64,000 nt of DNA. It comes from Mesobacterium_A hydrothermale. GTDB taxonomy: Bacteria > Pseudomonadota > Alphaproteobacteria > Rhodobacterales > Rhodobacteraceae. Where the stretch lies: positions 97,945-161,944 of the forward strand of contig NZ_JAYLLH010000007.1 of assembly GCF_035818635.1 (NCBI RefSeq), in the 5' to 3' direction. The notes under the pieces are model-generated. The model saw nothing but the letters and a program-made list of their open reading frames with translations, had not been told where the DNA came from and did no database searches. Numbering within the stretch: position 1 is the stretch's first letter; each line of letters starts with the position of its first letter. Positions 46,593 to 56,328 of the stretch are shown in pieces. A program made the translations under genes and the position numbers.

Positions 46593-47498
46593 TTAGGCGT
46601 CTGACATTGCTTTCAAGCTGCGACGGTGCGCCATGATTTCCTGCGTGACGAAATCGCGGAACGCGGCTATCCGCTTGGAATGTCTCAACTCTTCCGGGTA
46701 TGCCAGAAAGACGGGCACTTCGTTGCTTTCGATGTCGGGCAGAACGCGCACCACGGTCGGGAAATCCTCGATGATGTAATCGGGCAACACGCCGATCCCG
46801 AGGTTCGAGATCACGGCCTGCAACACCCCGAAATAATTGTTCACGGCCAAGGTGCTACGGATGTTGTAGGTGAACAGTTCCTGCACCAGCTGCAAGCCCG
46901 CGCTGACCTGGGCAGAGTTCGGATTCTGGCAGATCAGGCGATGGTTGGCCATATCTTCCAGCGTATCCGGCGTGCCGTTTTCGGCCAGGTATTCGGGCGA
47001 CGCATAAAGCCGCATCCGCACGCTCATCAGGCGCTTGCGGATCAGGTCGGCCTGGCTGGGTTCCTTCATCCGGATGGCAACGTCGGCTTCCCGCATGGGC
47101 AAGTCCAGCACGCGTTCTTCCAGCATCAGGTCGATGTTGATGTCGGGATAGGATTCATAAAGATGCGACAGGCGCGGGGCCAGCCACAGCGAGCCGAATC
47201 CCGTGGTCGTGGTGACGCGAAGCGTGCCGAACACCTCTTCTTCGCTGTCACGGATGCGGGCGGTGGCGGCATCGATACGTTTGACCATCGACTTGGTTGC
47301 ATCGAACAGCAACTCACCCTGTTCGGTCAGGATCAACCCGCGCGCGTGGCGGTGGAACAGCGTGGTGTTCAGCGATTCTTCCAGCGCGCGCACCTGTCGG
47401 CTGACCGCCGATTGCGACAGATGCAGCGCGTCGCCTGCGTGGGTCAGGCTGCCTGCATCGGCCACCGCGTGAAAGATTCTGAGCTTGTCCCAATCCAT
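46593..47498 (-). CDS. LysR-family transcriptional regulator
   Basis: 301 residues from MDWDKLRIFHAVADAGS (GTG at 47507 is an alternative). The N-terminal winged helix (about 1-60) holds LHLSQSAVSRQVRALEE. A periplasmic-binding-like effector domain follows (about 88-290). It diverges from the indolepyruvate oxidoreductase gene with a 168-bp gap holding an AGGTCA/TGACCT dyad, so it probably controls that gene. Effector unknown. Confidence 0.85.
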   Translation of the reverse strand: MDWDKLRIFHAVADAGSLTHAGDALHLSQSAVSRQVRALEESLNTTLFHRHARGLILTEQGELLFDATKSMVKRIDAATARIRDSEEEVFGTLRVTTTTGFGSLWLAPRLSHLYESYPDINIDLMLEERVLDLPMREADVAIRMKEPSQADLIRKRLMSVRMRLYASPEYLAENGTPDTLEDMANHRLICQNPNSAQVSAGLQLVQELFTYNIRSTLAVNNYFGVLQAVISNLGIGVLPDYIIEDFPTVVRVLPDIESNEVPVFLAYPEELRHSKRIAAFRDFVTQEIMAHRRSLKAMSDA

Positions 47499-47600
47499 GT
47501 CGGTCACTTTCTGTTCGCGGCCCCATGTCTACACGAAAGAATGAATTATTTGAGTCGTTAGTTTGAGTAACCTTGGGTTAATCCGAAATTTTCCCTGTTC

Positions 47601-47619
47601 AGGTCAGTGTTTTTGACCT
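47601..47619. promoter_or_regulatory. Inverted repeat AGGTCA-N7-TGACCT in a LysR/oxidoreductase divergent gap
   Basis: Perfect 6-bp arms, 7-nt spacer, 48 bp before the oxidoreductase start. A second element nearby is TTTGAGT repeated at about 47548 and 47562. LysR regulators usually bind such dyads; binding here is an inference. Confidence 0.4.
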
Positions 47620-47666
47620 AAAATTTGTGCAAGAATGCCGCATCATCGCGCGAGGGGAGACGTGAC

Positions 47667-50600
47667 ATGAGCAGCCCGCAGATTTCGCTAAACGACCGCT
47701 TTGACCTGGAAAAATCGCCTGTCCTCTTGAATGGCACGCAGGCGCTTGTGCGGCTGATGCTGATGCAAAAGGCGCGCGATGCGGCCGCTGGTCTCAATAC
47801 CGCAGGGTTCTGCACCGGCTATCGCGGCTCGCCGCTGGGCGCCGTCGACATGCAGATGCGCCGCGCGGAAAAATTCCTGAAAGCCGCTGACATCAAGTTC
47901 CAGGAAGGGCTGAACGAAGACCTTGCCGCCACCGCACTGTGGGGCGCGCAACAGGCCGAACTGCGGGGTGAAGGCAAGTTCGATGGGGTCTTCGGCCTGT
48001 GGTACGGCAAGGGGCCGGGGGTCGACCGGTCGGGCGACGTGATGCGCCATGCCAACATGGCGGGCACCTCGAAATTCGGCGGCGTGCTGATGGCCATGGG
48101 GGACGATCATACCGGCGAATCCTCGACCGTGCTGCATCAGTCCGAATGGGCGCTGGTCGATGCCTATATGCCGGTGGTCAGCCCCGCAGGGGTTCAGGAA
48201 ATCCTCGACTACGGGATTTACGCCTACGGGCTGTCGCGCTTCGCCGGTGTCTGGGTCGGTCTGAAAACGATGAAGGACACGGTCGAGGCAACGGCGGTCG
48301 TCGATGGCCGTCCGGACAGGATGCAGCTGGTAACGCCCGAATTCGACATGCCCGAGGGCGGTTTGAACATTCGGCTGATCGACACGCCGCACGCCCAAGA
48401 GGCGCGGATGATCGACCACAAGCGGTTCGCCGCCGAAGCCTTTGCCCACGCCAACAAGATCGACAAACGGATGTGGGGTAAACCGGGCGCCAAGATCGGG
48501 TTCGTTGCCGCGGGCAAGAACTGGCTCGACCTTGTGCACGCGCTTTCGTTGCTGGGCATCGACGCGGAAGAGGCCGAGCGGCTGGGCATCACCACCTACA
48601 AGGTCGGGCAGGTGTTCCCGCTCGACATGCGCGGCTTCCACGACTGGGCCGAGGGCCTGGACCTGGTCGTGGTGGTCGAGGAAAAACGCAAGCTGATCGA
48701 AGTACAGGTCAAGGAAGCGATCTTTGACGACCGTCGCGGCCGCCGCGTCTGGGGCTGGCACAAGGGCGGCGGGGCCGGGTCGATGCACGGGCCGGAACTG
48801 TTCCAGACCAAGGCAGCTCTGGACCCGATCATGATTGCCAGCCGCCTGGGCGAAATCCTGATCGAAGAAGGCCGCGGCACCGACCGGATCAAGGCGGGCC
48901 TGACCGCCATCGAGGAAGCGAAGAAGGCCGACAACGCGCAGGATATCGCGGTAAGGTTGCCCTATTTCTGTTCGGGCTGTCCGCACAACAGTTCCACCAA
49001 GGTGCCCGAAGGCAGCCGTGCCTATGCCGGGATCGGCTGTCACTACATGGTGCAGTGGATGGACCGCGAAACCACCGGTTTCACGCACATGGGGGCCGAG
49101 GGTGCGAACTGGATCGGCGAAGCGCCGTTTTCCAAGCGCGGCCATGTGTTCCAGAACCTGGGCGACGGCACTTACAACCATTCGGGCGTGCAGGCCATTC
49201 GCGCCGCGCTCGCCTCGGATGTCAACATCACCTACAAGATCCTGTTCAACGATGCCGTCGCCATGACCGGCGGGCAGAAAAACGAAGGCGGGCTGACCCC
49301 GCAGCGCATCGCGGAAGAGCTCAAGGCGATGGGCGTCGGCAAGATCGCCGTGGTCTATGACGAAAAGGAAGAGCTATCGCTCGGCAGTTTCCCCTCTGGT
49401 GTGCAGACCTTTGAACGGGCCGACCTGGAAACCGTGCAAAAGGACATGGCCCGTACGACGGGCGTCAGCGCCATCGTCTACGTCCAGACCTGCGCCGCCG
49501 AAAAGCGCCGTCGCCGCAAGCGCGGCCAGTTTCCCGATCCCGACAAGCGGGTCTTCATCAATACCGACGTTTGCGAAGGCTGCGGCGATTGCGGGGTGCA
49601 GTCGAACTGCGTGTCCATCGTGCCGGTGGAAACCGAACTGGGCCGCAAGCGCGCCATCGACCAGTCGTCCTGCAACAAGGATTTTTCCTGCCTGAAGGGC
49701 TTTTGCCCAAGTTTCGTGACCGTGAAAGGCGCGCGTCCGAAGAAGGCGGAAACCACAAACGTCGACCTGCCTGATCTGGCCGACCCCGTGCTGCCGCAGA
49801 TCGACGGCACGTTCAACGTGGTCATCACCGGCGTTGGTGGGACCGGCGTGGTGACCATCGGTGCGGTTCTGGCGCAGGCCGCGCAGATCGAAGGCAAGGG
49901 CGCGGGCATGATGGAAATGGCCGGGCTCGCCCAGAAGGGCGGGGCGGTGCACATCCACCTGCGGCTGGCCGAACAGCCCGAGGACATCAGCGCCGTGCGC
50001 GTCGCCACCGGCGAAATGGACGCGCTGATCGGTGGCGACCTAGTGGTCAGCGCCGGCGCCAAGACATTGGGCCTGATGAAGACCGGGCGCACCGGCGGCG
50101 TCGTCAACAGTCACGAGATCATCACCGGCGATTTCACCCGCAACACCGAATTTTCCCTGCCGTCCGACCGGCTGGAACTGGCGTTGCAGGCGCGGCTACA
50201 GGATCGGGTGGCGTTCTTCGACGCCTCTGAACTGGCGCGTGTCACGTTGGGGGATGCGATTTTTTCCAACATGATGATCCTGGGGGCTGCCTGGCAAATG
50301 GGGCTGGTGCCGCTGGGGCGGGATGCCATCCTGCAGGCGGTCGACCTGAACGGCGCGGCGGTCGAGCTTAACAAGCGCGCCTTTGACCTTGGCCGCTGGG
50401 CCGTGACCCACCCCGAAGACGCAGCCAAGCTGATCACGCCGAACGTGGTTGCCCTGCCGAAAACGCTGGACGACAAGATTGCCTTCCGCGCCGATCACCT
50501 GGTCAAGTACCAAGGGAAACGGCTGGCCAAGCGCTATCGCAAACTGGTGGAGGGCATTGCCGATCCGGCAGTGAAAGAGGCGGTCGCCAAGGGCTATCAC

Positions 50601-51089
50601 AAGCTTCTGGCCTACAAGGACGAATACGAGGTCGCCCGCCTGCACCTGGAAACCCGCGCCAAGGTGGCCGCGGCGTTTGACGGCGATCTGGAAATGACCT
50701 TCCACCTGGCGCCGCCGATGGTGTCGAAAGAAGGTGCCGACGGACGCCCGATGAAAAAGGACTACAGTGAACGCATGCTGAAGGGCTTTGCCCTGCTGGC
50801 CAAGTTGAAGGGCCTGCGTGGCACACCGTTCGACATCTTTGGCCGGACAGAGGAGCGCCGGATGGAACGCGCCCTGATCAAGCAATATGAAAAGGACATG
50901 GCCGATGTCCTGCCCAAGCTGGACGATGCGAACCGCGATGCGATTGTCGCGCTGGCCGAACTGCCGCTGCAAATCCGTGGCTTCGGGCCGGTGAAACAGG
51001 CGAACGAAGCAAAGGCCGCCAAACGGCGCGAAGAATTGCTGTCGGTGATCCGATCGGGTGGGGCCGGGTTGGCCAAGGCGGCAGAGTAA
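47667..51089 (+). CDS. Indolepyruvate ferredoxin oxidoreductase, fused alpha-beta form
   Basis: 1140 residues; GGGGAG precedes ATG. Thiamine-diphosphate part with TGYRGSPLGAVD (about 45) and GDGTYNHSG (about 505). A cysteine cluster VCEGCGDCGVQSNC (about 635) and CNKDFSCLKGFCP bind iron-sulfur. The gamma-like domain GVGGTGVVTIG (about 725) completes the 2-oxoacid oxidoreductase. It oxidatively decarboxylates aryl or branched 2-oxoacids to acyl-CoA with ferredoxin. No ferredoxin or CoA-ligase gene is adjacent. Confidence 0.92.
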   Translation: MSSPQISLNDRFDLEKSPVLLNGTQALVRLMLMQKARDAAAGLNTAGFCTGYRGSPLGAVDMQMRRAEKFLKAADIKFQEGLNEDLAATALWGAQQAELRGEGKFDGVFGLWYGKGPGVDRSGDVMRHANMAGTSKFGGVLMAMGDDHTGESSTVLHQSEWALVDAYMPVVSPAGVQEILDYGIYAYGLSRFAGVWVGLKTMKDTVEATAVVDGRPDRMQLVTPEFDMPEGGLNIRLIDTPHAQEARMIDHKRFAAEAFAHANKIDKRMWGKPGAKIGFVAAGKNWLDLVHALSLLGIDAEEAERLGITTYKVGQVFPLDMRGFHDWAEGLDLVVVVEEKRKLIEVQVKEAIFDDRRGRRVWGWHKGGGAGSMHGPELFQTKAALDPIMIASRLGEILIEEGRGTDRIKAGLTAIEEAKKADNAQDIAVRLPYFCSGCPHNSSTKVPEGSRAYAGIGCHYMVQWMDRETTGFTHMGAEGANWIGEAPFSKRGHVFQNLGDGTYNHSGVQAIRAALASDVNITYKILFNDAVAMTGGQKNEGGLTPQRIAEELKAMGVGKIAVVYDEKEELSLGSFPSGVQTFERADLETVQKDMARTTGVSAIVYVQTCAAEKRRRRKRGQFPDPDKRVFINTDVCEGCGDCGVQSNCVSIVPVETELGRKRAIDQSSCNKDFSCLKGFCPSFVTVKGARPKKAETTNVDLPDLADPVLPQIDGTFNVVITGVGGTGVVTIGAVLAQAAQIEGKGAGMMEMAGLAQKGGAVHIHLRLAEQPEDISAVRVATGEMDALIGGDLVVSAGAKTLGLMKTGRTGGVVNSHEIITGDFTRNTEFSLPSDRLELALQARLQDRVAFFDASELARVTLGDAIFSNMMILGAAWQMGLVPLGRDAILQAVDLNGAAVELNKRAFDLGRWAVTHPEDAAKLITPNVVALPKTLDDKIAFRADHLVKYQGKRLAKRYRKLVEGIADPAVKEAVAKGYHKLLAYKDEYEVARLHLETRAKVAAAFDGDLEMTFHLAPPMVSKEGADGRPMKKDYSERMLKGFALLAKLKGLRGTPFDIFGRTEERRMERALIKQYEKDMADVLPKLDDANRDAIVALAELPLQIRGFGPVKQANEAKAAKRREELLSVIRSGGAGLAKAAE

Positions 51090-51124
51090 TTCCTGGCGCT
51101 GCCGTCCGATCCCAGAGAAACGCG

Positions 51125-51153
51125 AAACGGCGGGCAAAAGGCCCGCCGTTTTT
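51125..51153. terminator. Terminator between the oxidoreductase and puuD genes
   Basis: 11-bp stem AAACGGCGGGC / GCCCGCCGTTT, loop AAAAG, followed by TTG TTT on the plus strand. It lies between converging genes and may serve both. Confidence 0.82.
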
Positions 51154-51173
51154 GTTTCCACCAAGTTGTACGG

Positions 51174-52388
51174 TTAATCTGCGGATTTGTACCACGCCAC
51201 GATCAGGTCGCGCTCTGCCTCTCCCAGAAAGCTGGCGGACGGCGGCGGCATGGCGTGGCTGACCCCGGCTTGCAGATAGATGTCCTTGGCATGGCGCGCG
51301 ACCTCTGCCTCGGTTTCCAGGATCACACCCTTGGGGGCGACGTGGATGCCGTCCCAGAAGGGTTCGCGCGCGTGGCACATGGTGCAGTTGCCCGACACCA
51401 CGTCATAGGCATCCTGAAAGCCCTCGGCACTTGCAAAGCGCTGCTCCAGCGGCGTCATCTCGCGTGCCTCTTCTGCGGGCACGGCGGGGCCAAGGGTCGA
51501 CAGCCAGGCGATCAGAACGAACAGGATCACCGTTGCGGGCCATGTCCAGTAGGGCGCGCCCTTGCGGGCATGCTGGGTGTTGAACCAGTGCCGGATCGTC
51601 ACCCCCATCAGGAACACCAGCGCCGCGATCAGCCAGGCATAGGGTGTGCCGAAGGCCAGCGGGTAGTGGTTCGACAGCATCAGGAAGATGACCGGCAGCG
51701 TCAGGTAGTTGTTGTGGGTCGAGCGCAGCTTGGCGATCTTGCCGTATTTCGGATCGGGGGCCTTGCCCGCAATCAGGTCGGCCACCACGATTTTCTGGTT
51801 CGGAATGATGATGAAGAACACGTTGGCTGTCATGATCGTCGCGGTGAACGCCCCCAGGTGCAGCAGCGACGCACGGCCGGTGAAGACCTGGTTGTACCCC
51901 CAGCTCATGGCCACCAGCATCACGAACAGCAGTACCATCAGCAGCGTCGGCTGATCGCCCAGCGGCGATTTGCACAGCGCGTCATAGATCAGCCAGCCCA
52001 CGGTCAGCGACAGCGCCGAGATCGCGATGCCCTGCCACAGCGACAGCTCCATCTTGGACGGGTCCAGCAGGTAAAGCTCGCCGCCGACCCAGTAGATGAT
52101 CATCAGCATGGCCGCGCCGGAAATCCACGTCATGTAGCTTTCCCATTTGAACCAGGTCAGATGCTCGGGCATCTGACTGGGCGCGACCAGGTATTTCTGG
52201 ATATGGTAGAACCCGCCGCCATGCACCTGCCATTCCTCGCCATCCGCCGGGCCGGGGATGTCGCGGTTGAGCCCGAGGTCCAGCGCGATGAAATAGAACG
52301 ACGACCCGATCCAGGCGATCGCGGTGATGACGTGCAGCCAGCGCACGGCAAACCCGATCCAATCCCAAAGGATGGCAATATCCAGCAT
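51174..52388 (-). CDS. puuD: Urate hydroxylase PuuD (membrane urate oxidase with cytochrome c tail)
   Basis: 404 residues from MLDIAILWDW; GGGAGAG precedes ATG. Eight or so TM helices form the PuuD core (WLHVITAIAWIGSSFYFIALD split at the first helix, RSTHNNYLTLPVIFLML). A C-terminal cytochrome c domain has CTMCHA (about residue 340) and a distal Met in SHAMPPPS. PuuD oxidises urate in the membrane and passes electrons to the respiratory chain. It sits by a LysR gene and a nucleobase permease, forming a urate module. Confidence 0.93.
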   Translation of the reverse strand: MLDIAILWDWIGFAVRWLHVITAIAWIGSSFYFIALDLGLNRDIPGPADGEEWQVHGGGFYHIQKYLVAPSQMPEHLTWFKWESYMTWISGAAMLMIIYWVGGELYLLDPSKMELSLWQGIAISALSLTVGWLIYDALCKSPLGDQPTLLMVLLFVMLVAMSWGYNQVFTGRASLLHLGAFTATIMTANVFFIIIPNQKIVVADLIAGKAPDPKYGKIAKLRSTHNNYLTLPVIFLMLSNHYPLAFGTPYAWLIAALVFLMGVTIRHWFNTQHARKGAPYWTWPATVILFVLIAWLSTLGPAVPAEEAREMTPLEQRFASAEGFQDAYDVVSGNCTMCHAREPFWDGIHVAPKGVILETEAEVARHAKDIYLQAGVSHAMPPPSASFLGEAERDLIVAWYKSAD

Positions 52389-52427
52389 GACAACTCTCCC
52401 TGACGTTTCCGTGCAGACTAGGCTGGG

Positions 52428-52455
52428 GGATATTGTTCTGGTATCCATTCGAATG
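52428..52455. promoter_or_regulatory. Dyads in the puuD/LysR divergent gap
   Basis: GGATA-N9-TATCC (52428-52446) and the 10-bp palindrome CATTCGAATG (52446-52455). The 95-bp gap serves both genes; the first dyad has the T-N11-A form LysR proteins prefer. Role inferred. Confidence 0.45.
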
Positions 52456-52483
52456 ATCAAGCTGCATCAAAAATATCCGAAGA

Positions 52484-53431
52484 ATGTCCTATCTCGAAAA
52501 CATCCGCACCTTCGTTCGTGTCTATGAATTGGGCAGCATGTCCGCTGCGGGCCGCGATCTGCGGGTGTCGCCGGCGGTCACGTCTTCGCGGATTTCCCAG
52601 CTTGAGGATCATCTGGGCGTGCGCCTGTTCCAGCGGACGACACGCAACCTTGCGCCCACCGAACAGGGGCGGGCGTTCTATTCAGGGGCCTGCGAGGTAC
52701 TGGAATCGCTGGAAAAGGCCGAGGCGCAGGTCACCGACATTTCGGAAAATCCGCGCGGGTCGCTGTTCGTGGCGGCCCCTTTGGGGGTTGGGCGGCGGCT
52801 GATCGCGCCGCAGGTGCCGGACTTCCTTGAAAAATACCCCGAGGTCACGCTGCGCCTGCGCCTGACCGACCGTACGGTCGACCTGACGACCGAAGGGCTG
52901 GACCTTGCCTTTTTCCTTGGCCTGCCAGAGGACAGTACCCTGCGGATCCGCAAGATCGCAGATTGCCAGCGCGTCCTGTGTGCCGCCCCCGGCTATGTCG
53001 CCGCGCGGGGCAATCCGGCGGACGGGGCGGCGCTGGTGGCCGACGGGCACGACTGCCTGAACCTGCGGTTTCCCGGCGCGACGGAATTTCAGTGGACCTT
53101 GCGGACCGCCGAGGGACCAAAGCGGTTCCGCGTGTCCGGGCGGTATGAATGCGATGACGGCGACGTGCTGACCGACTGGGCGCTGAACGGGCAGGGGGTG
53201 GTGATGAAGCCGCTGTTCGAAGTGGCCGAACACCTGGCCGCCGGTCGGCTGGTCCCGGTGGCGCTGAACACACCTCCGGTTCCGGTGCAGATGGCGTGCC
53301 TGTTCACTCACCGGCGCGGGCAGGATCCGAAGACCCGTCTGTTCATGGAATTCGTGATCGACCGCATCCAGCACATCGTTACCGACAGCGCCCATGCCGC
53401 GCTGGTGCCGGGGCCTGCCCGCGCCATTTGA
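52484..53431 (+). CDS. LysR-family regulator of the urate module
   Basis: 315 residues. N-terminal winged helix with AAGRDLRVSPAVTSSRISQLEDHLG, split around VSPAVTSSR (about residue 25), then the effector domain. Divergent from puuD and 258 bp before the permease gene, so it probably responds to urate or a breakdown product. The ribosome site before ATG is weak. Confidence 0.85.
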   Translation: MSYLENIRTFVRVYELGSMSAAGRDLRVSPAVTSSRISQLEDHLGVRLFQRTTRNLAPTEQGRAFYSGACEVLESLEKAEAQVTDISENPRGSLFVAAPLGVGRRLIAPQVPDFLEKYPEVTLRLRLTDRTVDLTTEGLDLAFFLGLPEDSTLRIRKIADCQRVLCAAPGYVAARGNPADGAALVADGHDCLNLRFPGATEFQWTLRTAEGPKRFRVSGRYECDDGDVLTDWALNGQGVVMKPLFEVAEHLAAGRLVPVALNTPPVPVQMACLFTHRRGQDPKTRLFMEFVIDRIQHIVTDSAHAALVPGPARAI

Positions 53432-53689
53432 CAGACCTTCAAGAATTTTTTGAAATTCTCCCGGATTGTTTCGGACTATTGCTGCTGAAATCCCGGGCAA
53501 CCGGGGTAGGCTGACCATAATTCGGGCAAACTGTGGCAAGGAGGAGGCCGCGCCGGACGAAAGGTCGTCGGTTTCACGCGGTCGCCAAGCAGCCTTGCGG
53601 CGCGGCAGCATGTTCACCCGGGTTCCACTGGACCCCGGCAGGCGGGCCTGGTGCAACCCCAGGCCCACGCATCAGGGAGGGAGACATTC
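53432..53689 (+). promoter_or_regulatory. Structured leader/promoter region of the nucleobase permease gene
   Basis: 258 bp without a gene. It contains an 8-bp dyad GGGCCTGG-N7-CCAGGCCC (53644-53666) ending 8 bp before the GGGAGGGAG ribosome site, and an imperfect TTCAA/TTGAA hairpin at 53438-53455. The layout would fit a regulatory leader, but no known riboswitch consensus was recognised. Confidence 0.4.
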
Positions 53690-55093
53690 ATGGCCGATGC
53701 ATCCATTGGAACGCCAGAGCAACTGCGCGATCCGAACTATACCCCGCCGCTTGTCAAAGCGGTTCCGTTGGGCATCCAGCATGTTCTGGCGATGTTCGTG
53801 TCGAACGTCACGCCCGCGATCATCGTTTGCGGTGCCGCGGGCTTTGGCTTTGGGTCGAACAGCCCGGATTTCCCGGAAATGATCTACATGATCCAGATGT
53901 CGATGTTCTTTGCGGGCATCGCGACGCTGTTCCAGTCGGTAGGCTTTGGCCCCGTGGGCGCGCGCCTGCCGATCGTGCAGGGCACCAGTTTCGCCTTTAT
54001 CCCGATCATGATCCCTCTGGTCGTGGGCAAGGGCGTCGACGCCATGGCCGCACTGATGGGCGGCGTGATGATCGGCGGCCTGTTCCACGCGCTGCTGGGC
54101 ACCGTGATTGGCAAGATCCGCTTTGCCCTGCCGCCGCTGGTCACTGGCCTTGTGGTCACGATGATCGGTCTGGCGCTGGTCAAGGTGGGCATTCAGTATG
54201 CCGCAGGGGGGGTGCCCGCGATCGGGACTCCGGAATACGGCAGCCTGCAGAACTGGATGGTCGCGGGCAGCGTGATCGTGGTGACGCTGGCGCTGAAATT
54301 CTACGCCCGCGGCATGTTGTCGGTCTCGGCGATCCTGGTTGGCCTGCTGGTCGGCTATATCCTGGCCTGGGCGCTGGGCATGGTGAACTTTGGCAACGTT
54401 GGCCGCGCAGCGGTAGTGGCGCTGCCCAGCCCGTTCCACTTCGGCTTTGAATTCTCGATGGCCGCGGTCGTGGGCTTCTGCCTGATGGCCTTTGTGTCGG
54501 CGGTGGAAACCGTGGGCGACGTGTCGGGCATCACCAAGGGCGGCGCAGGCCGCGAGGCGACCGACAAGGAAATCCAGGGCGCGACCTTTGCCGATGGTCT
54601 TGGCACCGCGATTGCAGGTGTGTTCGGCGCATTGCCCAACACGTCGTTCAGCCAGAACGTCGGTCTGATCGCGATGACCGGCGTCATGAGCCGCACGGTT
54701 GTCACCATCGGTGCGCTGTTCTTGATCCTGGCCGGGCTGGTTCCCAAGGTTGGCGCCATTATCTCGACCGTCCCGATCGAGGTTCTGGGCGGCGGTGTGA
54801 TCGTCATGTTCGGCATGGTCGTGGCCGCCGGTATCTCGATGCTGTCGGATGTGACATGGAACCGTCGCAACATGGTGATCTTTGCCATCGCGCTGTCGCT
54901 TGGCCTTGGTCTTCAACTGGAGCCGGGCGCGTTGCAGCACCTGCCGACGTCGGTCAAGGTCCTGGCCACGTCGGGCATTCTGCCGGCGGCGCTGATCGCG
55001 ATCGTGCTGAACCTGATCTTGCCGGCCGAACTGTCGGACGAGTCGACCGAGGAAATGTCGGGCACGTTCGCCGGGCATGATGAGAAAGCCTGA
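53690..55093 (+). CDS. Nucleobase:cation symporter-2 (NCS2), probable urate/xanthine permease
   Basis: 467 residues; GGGAGGGAG precedes ATG. Fourteen TM segments, with NCS2 motifs VQGTSFAFIP (about 98) and the substrate-binding FVSAVETVGD (about 275) plus QNVGLIAMTGVMSR (about 320). The family carries xanthine, urate or uracil with a proton or sodium. Neighbouring puuD and the NCS2 purine branch make urate or xanthine likely, but base choice is inferred. Confidence 0.88.
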   Translation: MADASIGTPEQLRDPNYTPPLVKAVPLGIQHVLAMFVSNVTPAIIVCGAAGFGFGSNSPDFPEMIYMIQMSMFFAGIATLFQSVGFGPVGARLPIVQGTSFAFIPIMIPLVVGKGVDAMAALMGGVMIGGLFHALLGTVIGKIRFALPPLVTGLVVTMIGLALVKVGIQYAAGGVPAIGTPEYGSLQNWMVAGSVIVVTLALKFYARGMLSVSAILVGLLVGYILAWALGMVNFGNVGRAAVVALPSPFHFGFEFSMAAVVGFCLMAFVSAVETVGDVSGITKGGAGREATDKEIQGATFADGLGTAIAGVFGALPNTSFSQNVGLIAMTGVMSRTVVTIGALFLILAGLVPKVGAIISTVPIEVLGGGVIVMFGMVVAAGISMLSDVTWNRRNMVIFAIALSLGLGLQLEPGALQHLPTSVKVLATSGILPAALIAIVLNLILPAELSDESTEEMSGTFAGHDEKA

Positions 55094-55127
55094 CGGCCAT
55101 TTGCCTGCTGGCCCGAGACAAGACCTG

Positions 55128-55157
55128 CAACGCCCCCAATGGGGGCGTTGTCCGTTT
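55128..55157 (+). terminator. Terminator of the permease gene
   Basis: 10-bp stem CAACGCCCCC / GGGGGCGTTG with loop AAT, followed by TCCGTTTG. T-run is broken, so efficiency is moderate. Confidence 0.65.
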
Positions 55158-55264
55158 GCGAAAGAGTCGGGTATGGGGGGCAAAAAGGCGGGGAAGTTTT
55201 GGGGTAAATAGATACCGTAATTTTAAGCGATTGTTTTGGTTGTATTAATTCGGAAAAACCCCGC

Positions 55265-55292
55265 TTGACTGGTCGCGCGCGATCTATATAAC
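55265..55292 (+). promoter_or_regulatory. Sigma-70 promoter of rplM-rpsI
   Basis: TTGACT, 16-bp spacer, TATAAC (overlapping TATATA). It lies 67 bp before the rplM start and stands at the edge of an AT-rich tract. The best promoter match in the window. Region 55158-55264 holds nothing else clear. Confidence 0.75.
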
Positions 55293-55358
55293 CCGCCCAT
55301 CATGACGTCCCGTGGCCCTGCCGCGGGATACTTACTTCTGAACCAGGGTAGCCCCACG

Positions 55359-55817
55359 ATGAAAACTTTTTCTGCGACTCCGGCAGACATCGACAAGAAG
55401 TGGATCCTGATCGACGCCGAGGGCGTTGTTCTGGGCCGTCTTGCCTCGATCATTGCCATGCGTCTGCGCGGCAAGCACAAGCCGTCCTTCACCCCGCACA
55501 TGGACATGGGTGACAATGTCATCGTCATCAACGCTGACAAGATCCAGATGACCGGCAACAAGCGCCAAGAGAACTTCTATTGGCACACCGGTCACCCAGG
55601 CGGCATCAAGTCCCGCACCAAGCAGCAGATCCTGGAAGGTGCGCACCCCGAGCGCGTGATCACCCAGGCCGTCAAGCGCATGTTGCCGGGCAACCGCCTG
55701 TCGCGCCAGCAGATGACCAACCTGCGCGTCTATGCAGGCGCAGAGCATCCGCACGAAGCCCAGCAGCCCGAAGTGCTGGACGTCAAGTCGATGAACAAGA
55801 AAAACACGCGGGTATAA
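55359..55817 (+). CDS. rplM: 50S ribosomal protein L13
   Basis: 152 residues from MKTFSATPADIDKKW. Conserved WILIDAEGVVLGRLAS (about residue 15), GDNVIVINADKI (about 50) and VKRMLPGNRLSRQQM (about 105). It binds 23S rRNA early in 50S assembly. Two bases separate it from rpsI, the universal L13-S9 pair. Confidence 0.98.
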   Translation: MKTFSATPADIDKKWILIDAEGVVLGRLASIIAMRLRGKHKPSFTPHMDMGDNVIVINADKIQMTGNKRQENFYWHTGHPGGIKSRTKQQILEGAHPERVITQAVKRMLPGNRLSRQQMTNLRVYAGAEHPHEAQQPEVLDVKSMNKKNTRV

Positions 55818-55819
55818 TC

Positions 55820-56305
55820 ATGGCTGAGCAAATCAACTCCCTCGAAGAGCTGGGGACCGCAGCCGGCGTCGAAAGCGTCGTCGAAATCGAAGCACCCCGC
55901 GAACCCGTTCGTGATGAACTGGGTCGGTCTTATGCCACCGGCAAGCGGAAGGACGCGGTTGCCCGTGTCTGGATCAAGCCGGGTTCGGGCAAGGTCACCG
56001 TCAACGGCAAGGAAATGGACAAGTACTTTGCCCGTCCGGTGCTGCAGATGATCCTGCGCCAGCCGTTCCAGGTGGCCGGTGTCGAAGGCGAATTCGACGT
56101 CATGGCAACCGTCAAGGGCGGTGGCCTGTCCGGTCAGGCCGGTGCAGTCAAGCACGGCATCTCCAAGGCCCTGCAACTGTACGATCCCGCCCTGCGTGGC
56201 GCGCTGAAGGCCGCTGGCTTCCTGACCCGCGACAGCCGCGTCGTTGAACGGAAGAAGTTCGGCAAGCGCAAAGCCCGCCGCAGCTTCCAGTTCTCGAAGC
56301 GCTGA
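55820..56305 (+). CDS. rpsI: 30S ribosomal protein S9
   Basis: 161 residues. An alphaproteobacterial N-terminal extension (about 35 residues, MAEQINSLEELG) precedes the conserved GRSYATGKRKDAVARVWI. The basic tail ends KARRSFQFSKR, which reaches the decoding centre. Start is two bases after the rplM stop. A strong terminator follows. Confidence 0.98.
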   Translation: MAEQINSLEELGTAAGVESVVEIEAPREPVRDELGRSYATGKRKDAVARVWIKPGSGKVTVNGKEMDKYFARPVLQMILRQPFQVAGVEGEFDVMATVKGGGLSGQAGAVKHGISKALQLYDPALRGALKAAGFLTRDSRVVERKKFGKRKARRSFQFSKR

Positions 56306-56328
56306 TCCTTCGGATTTACCAATCTGGG

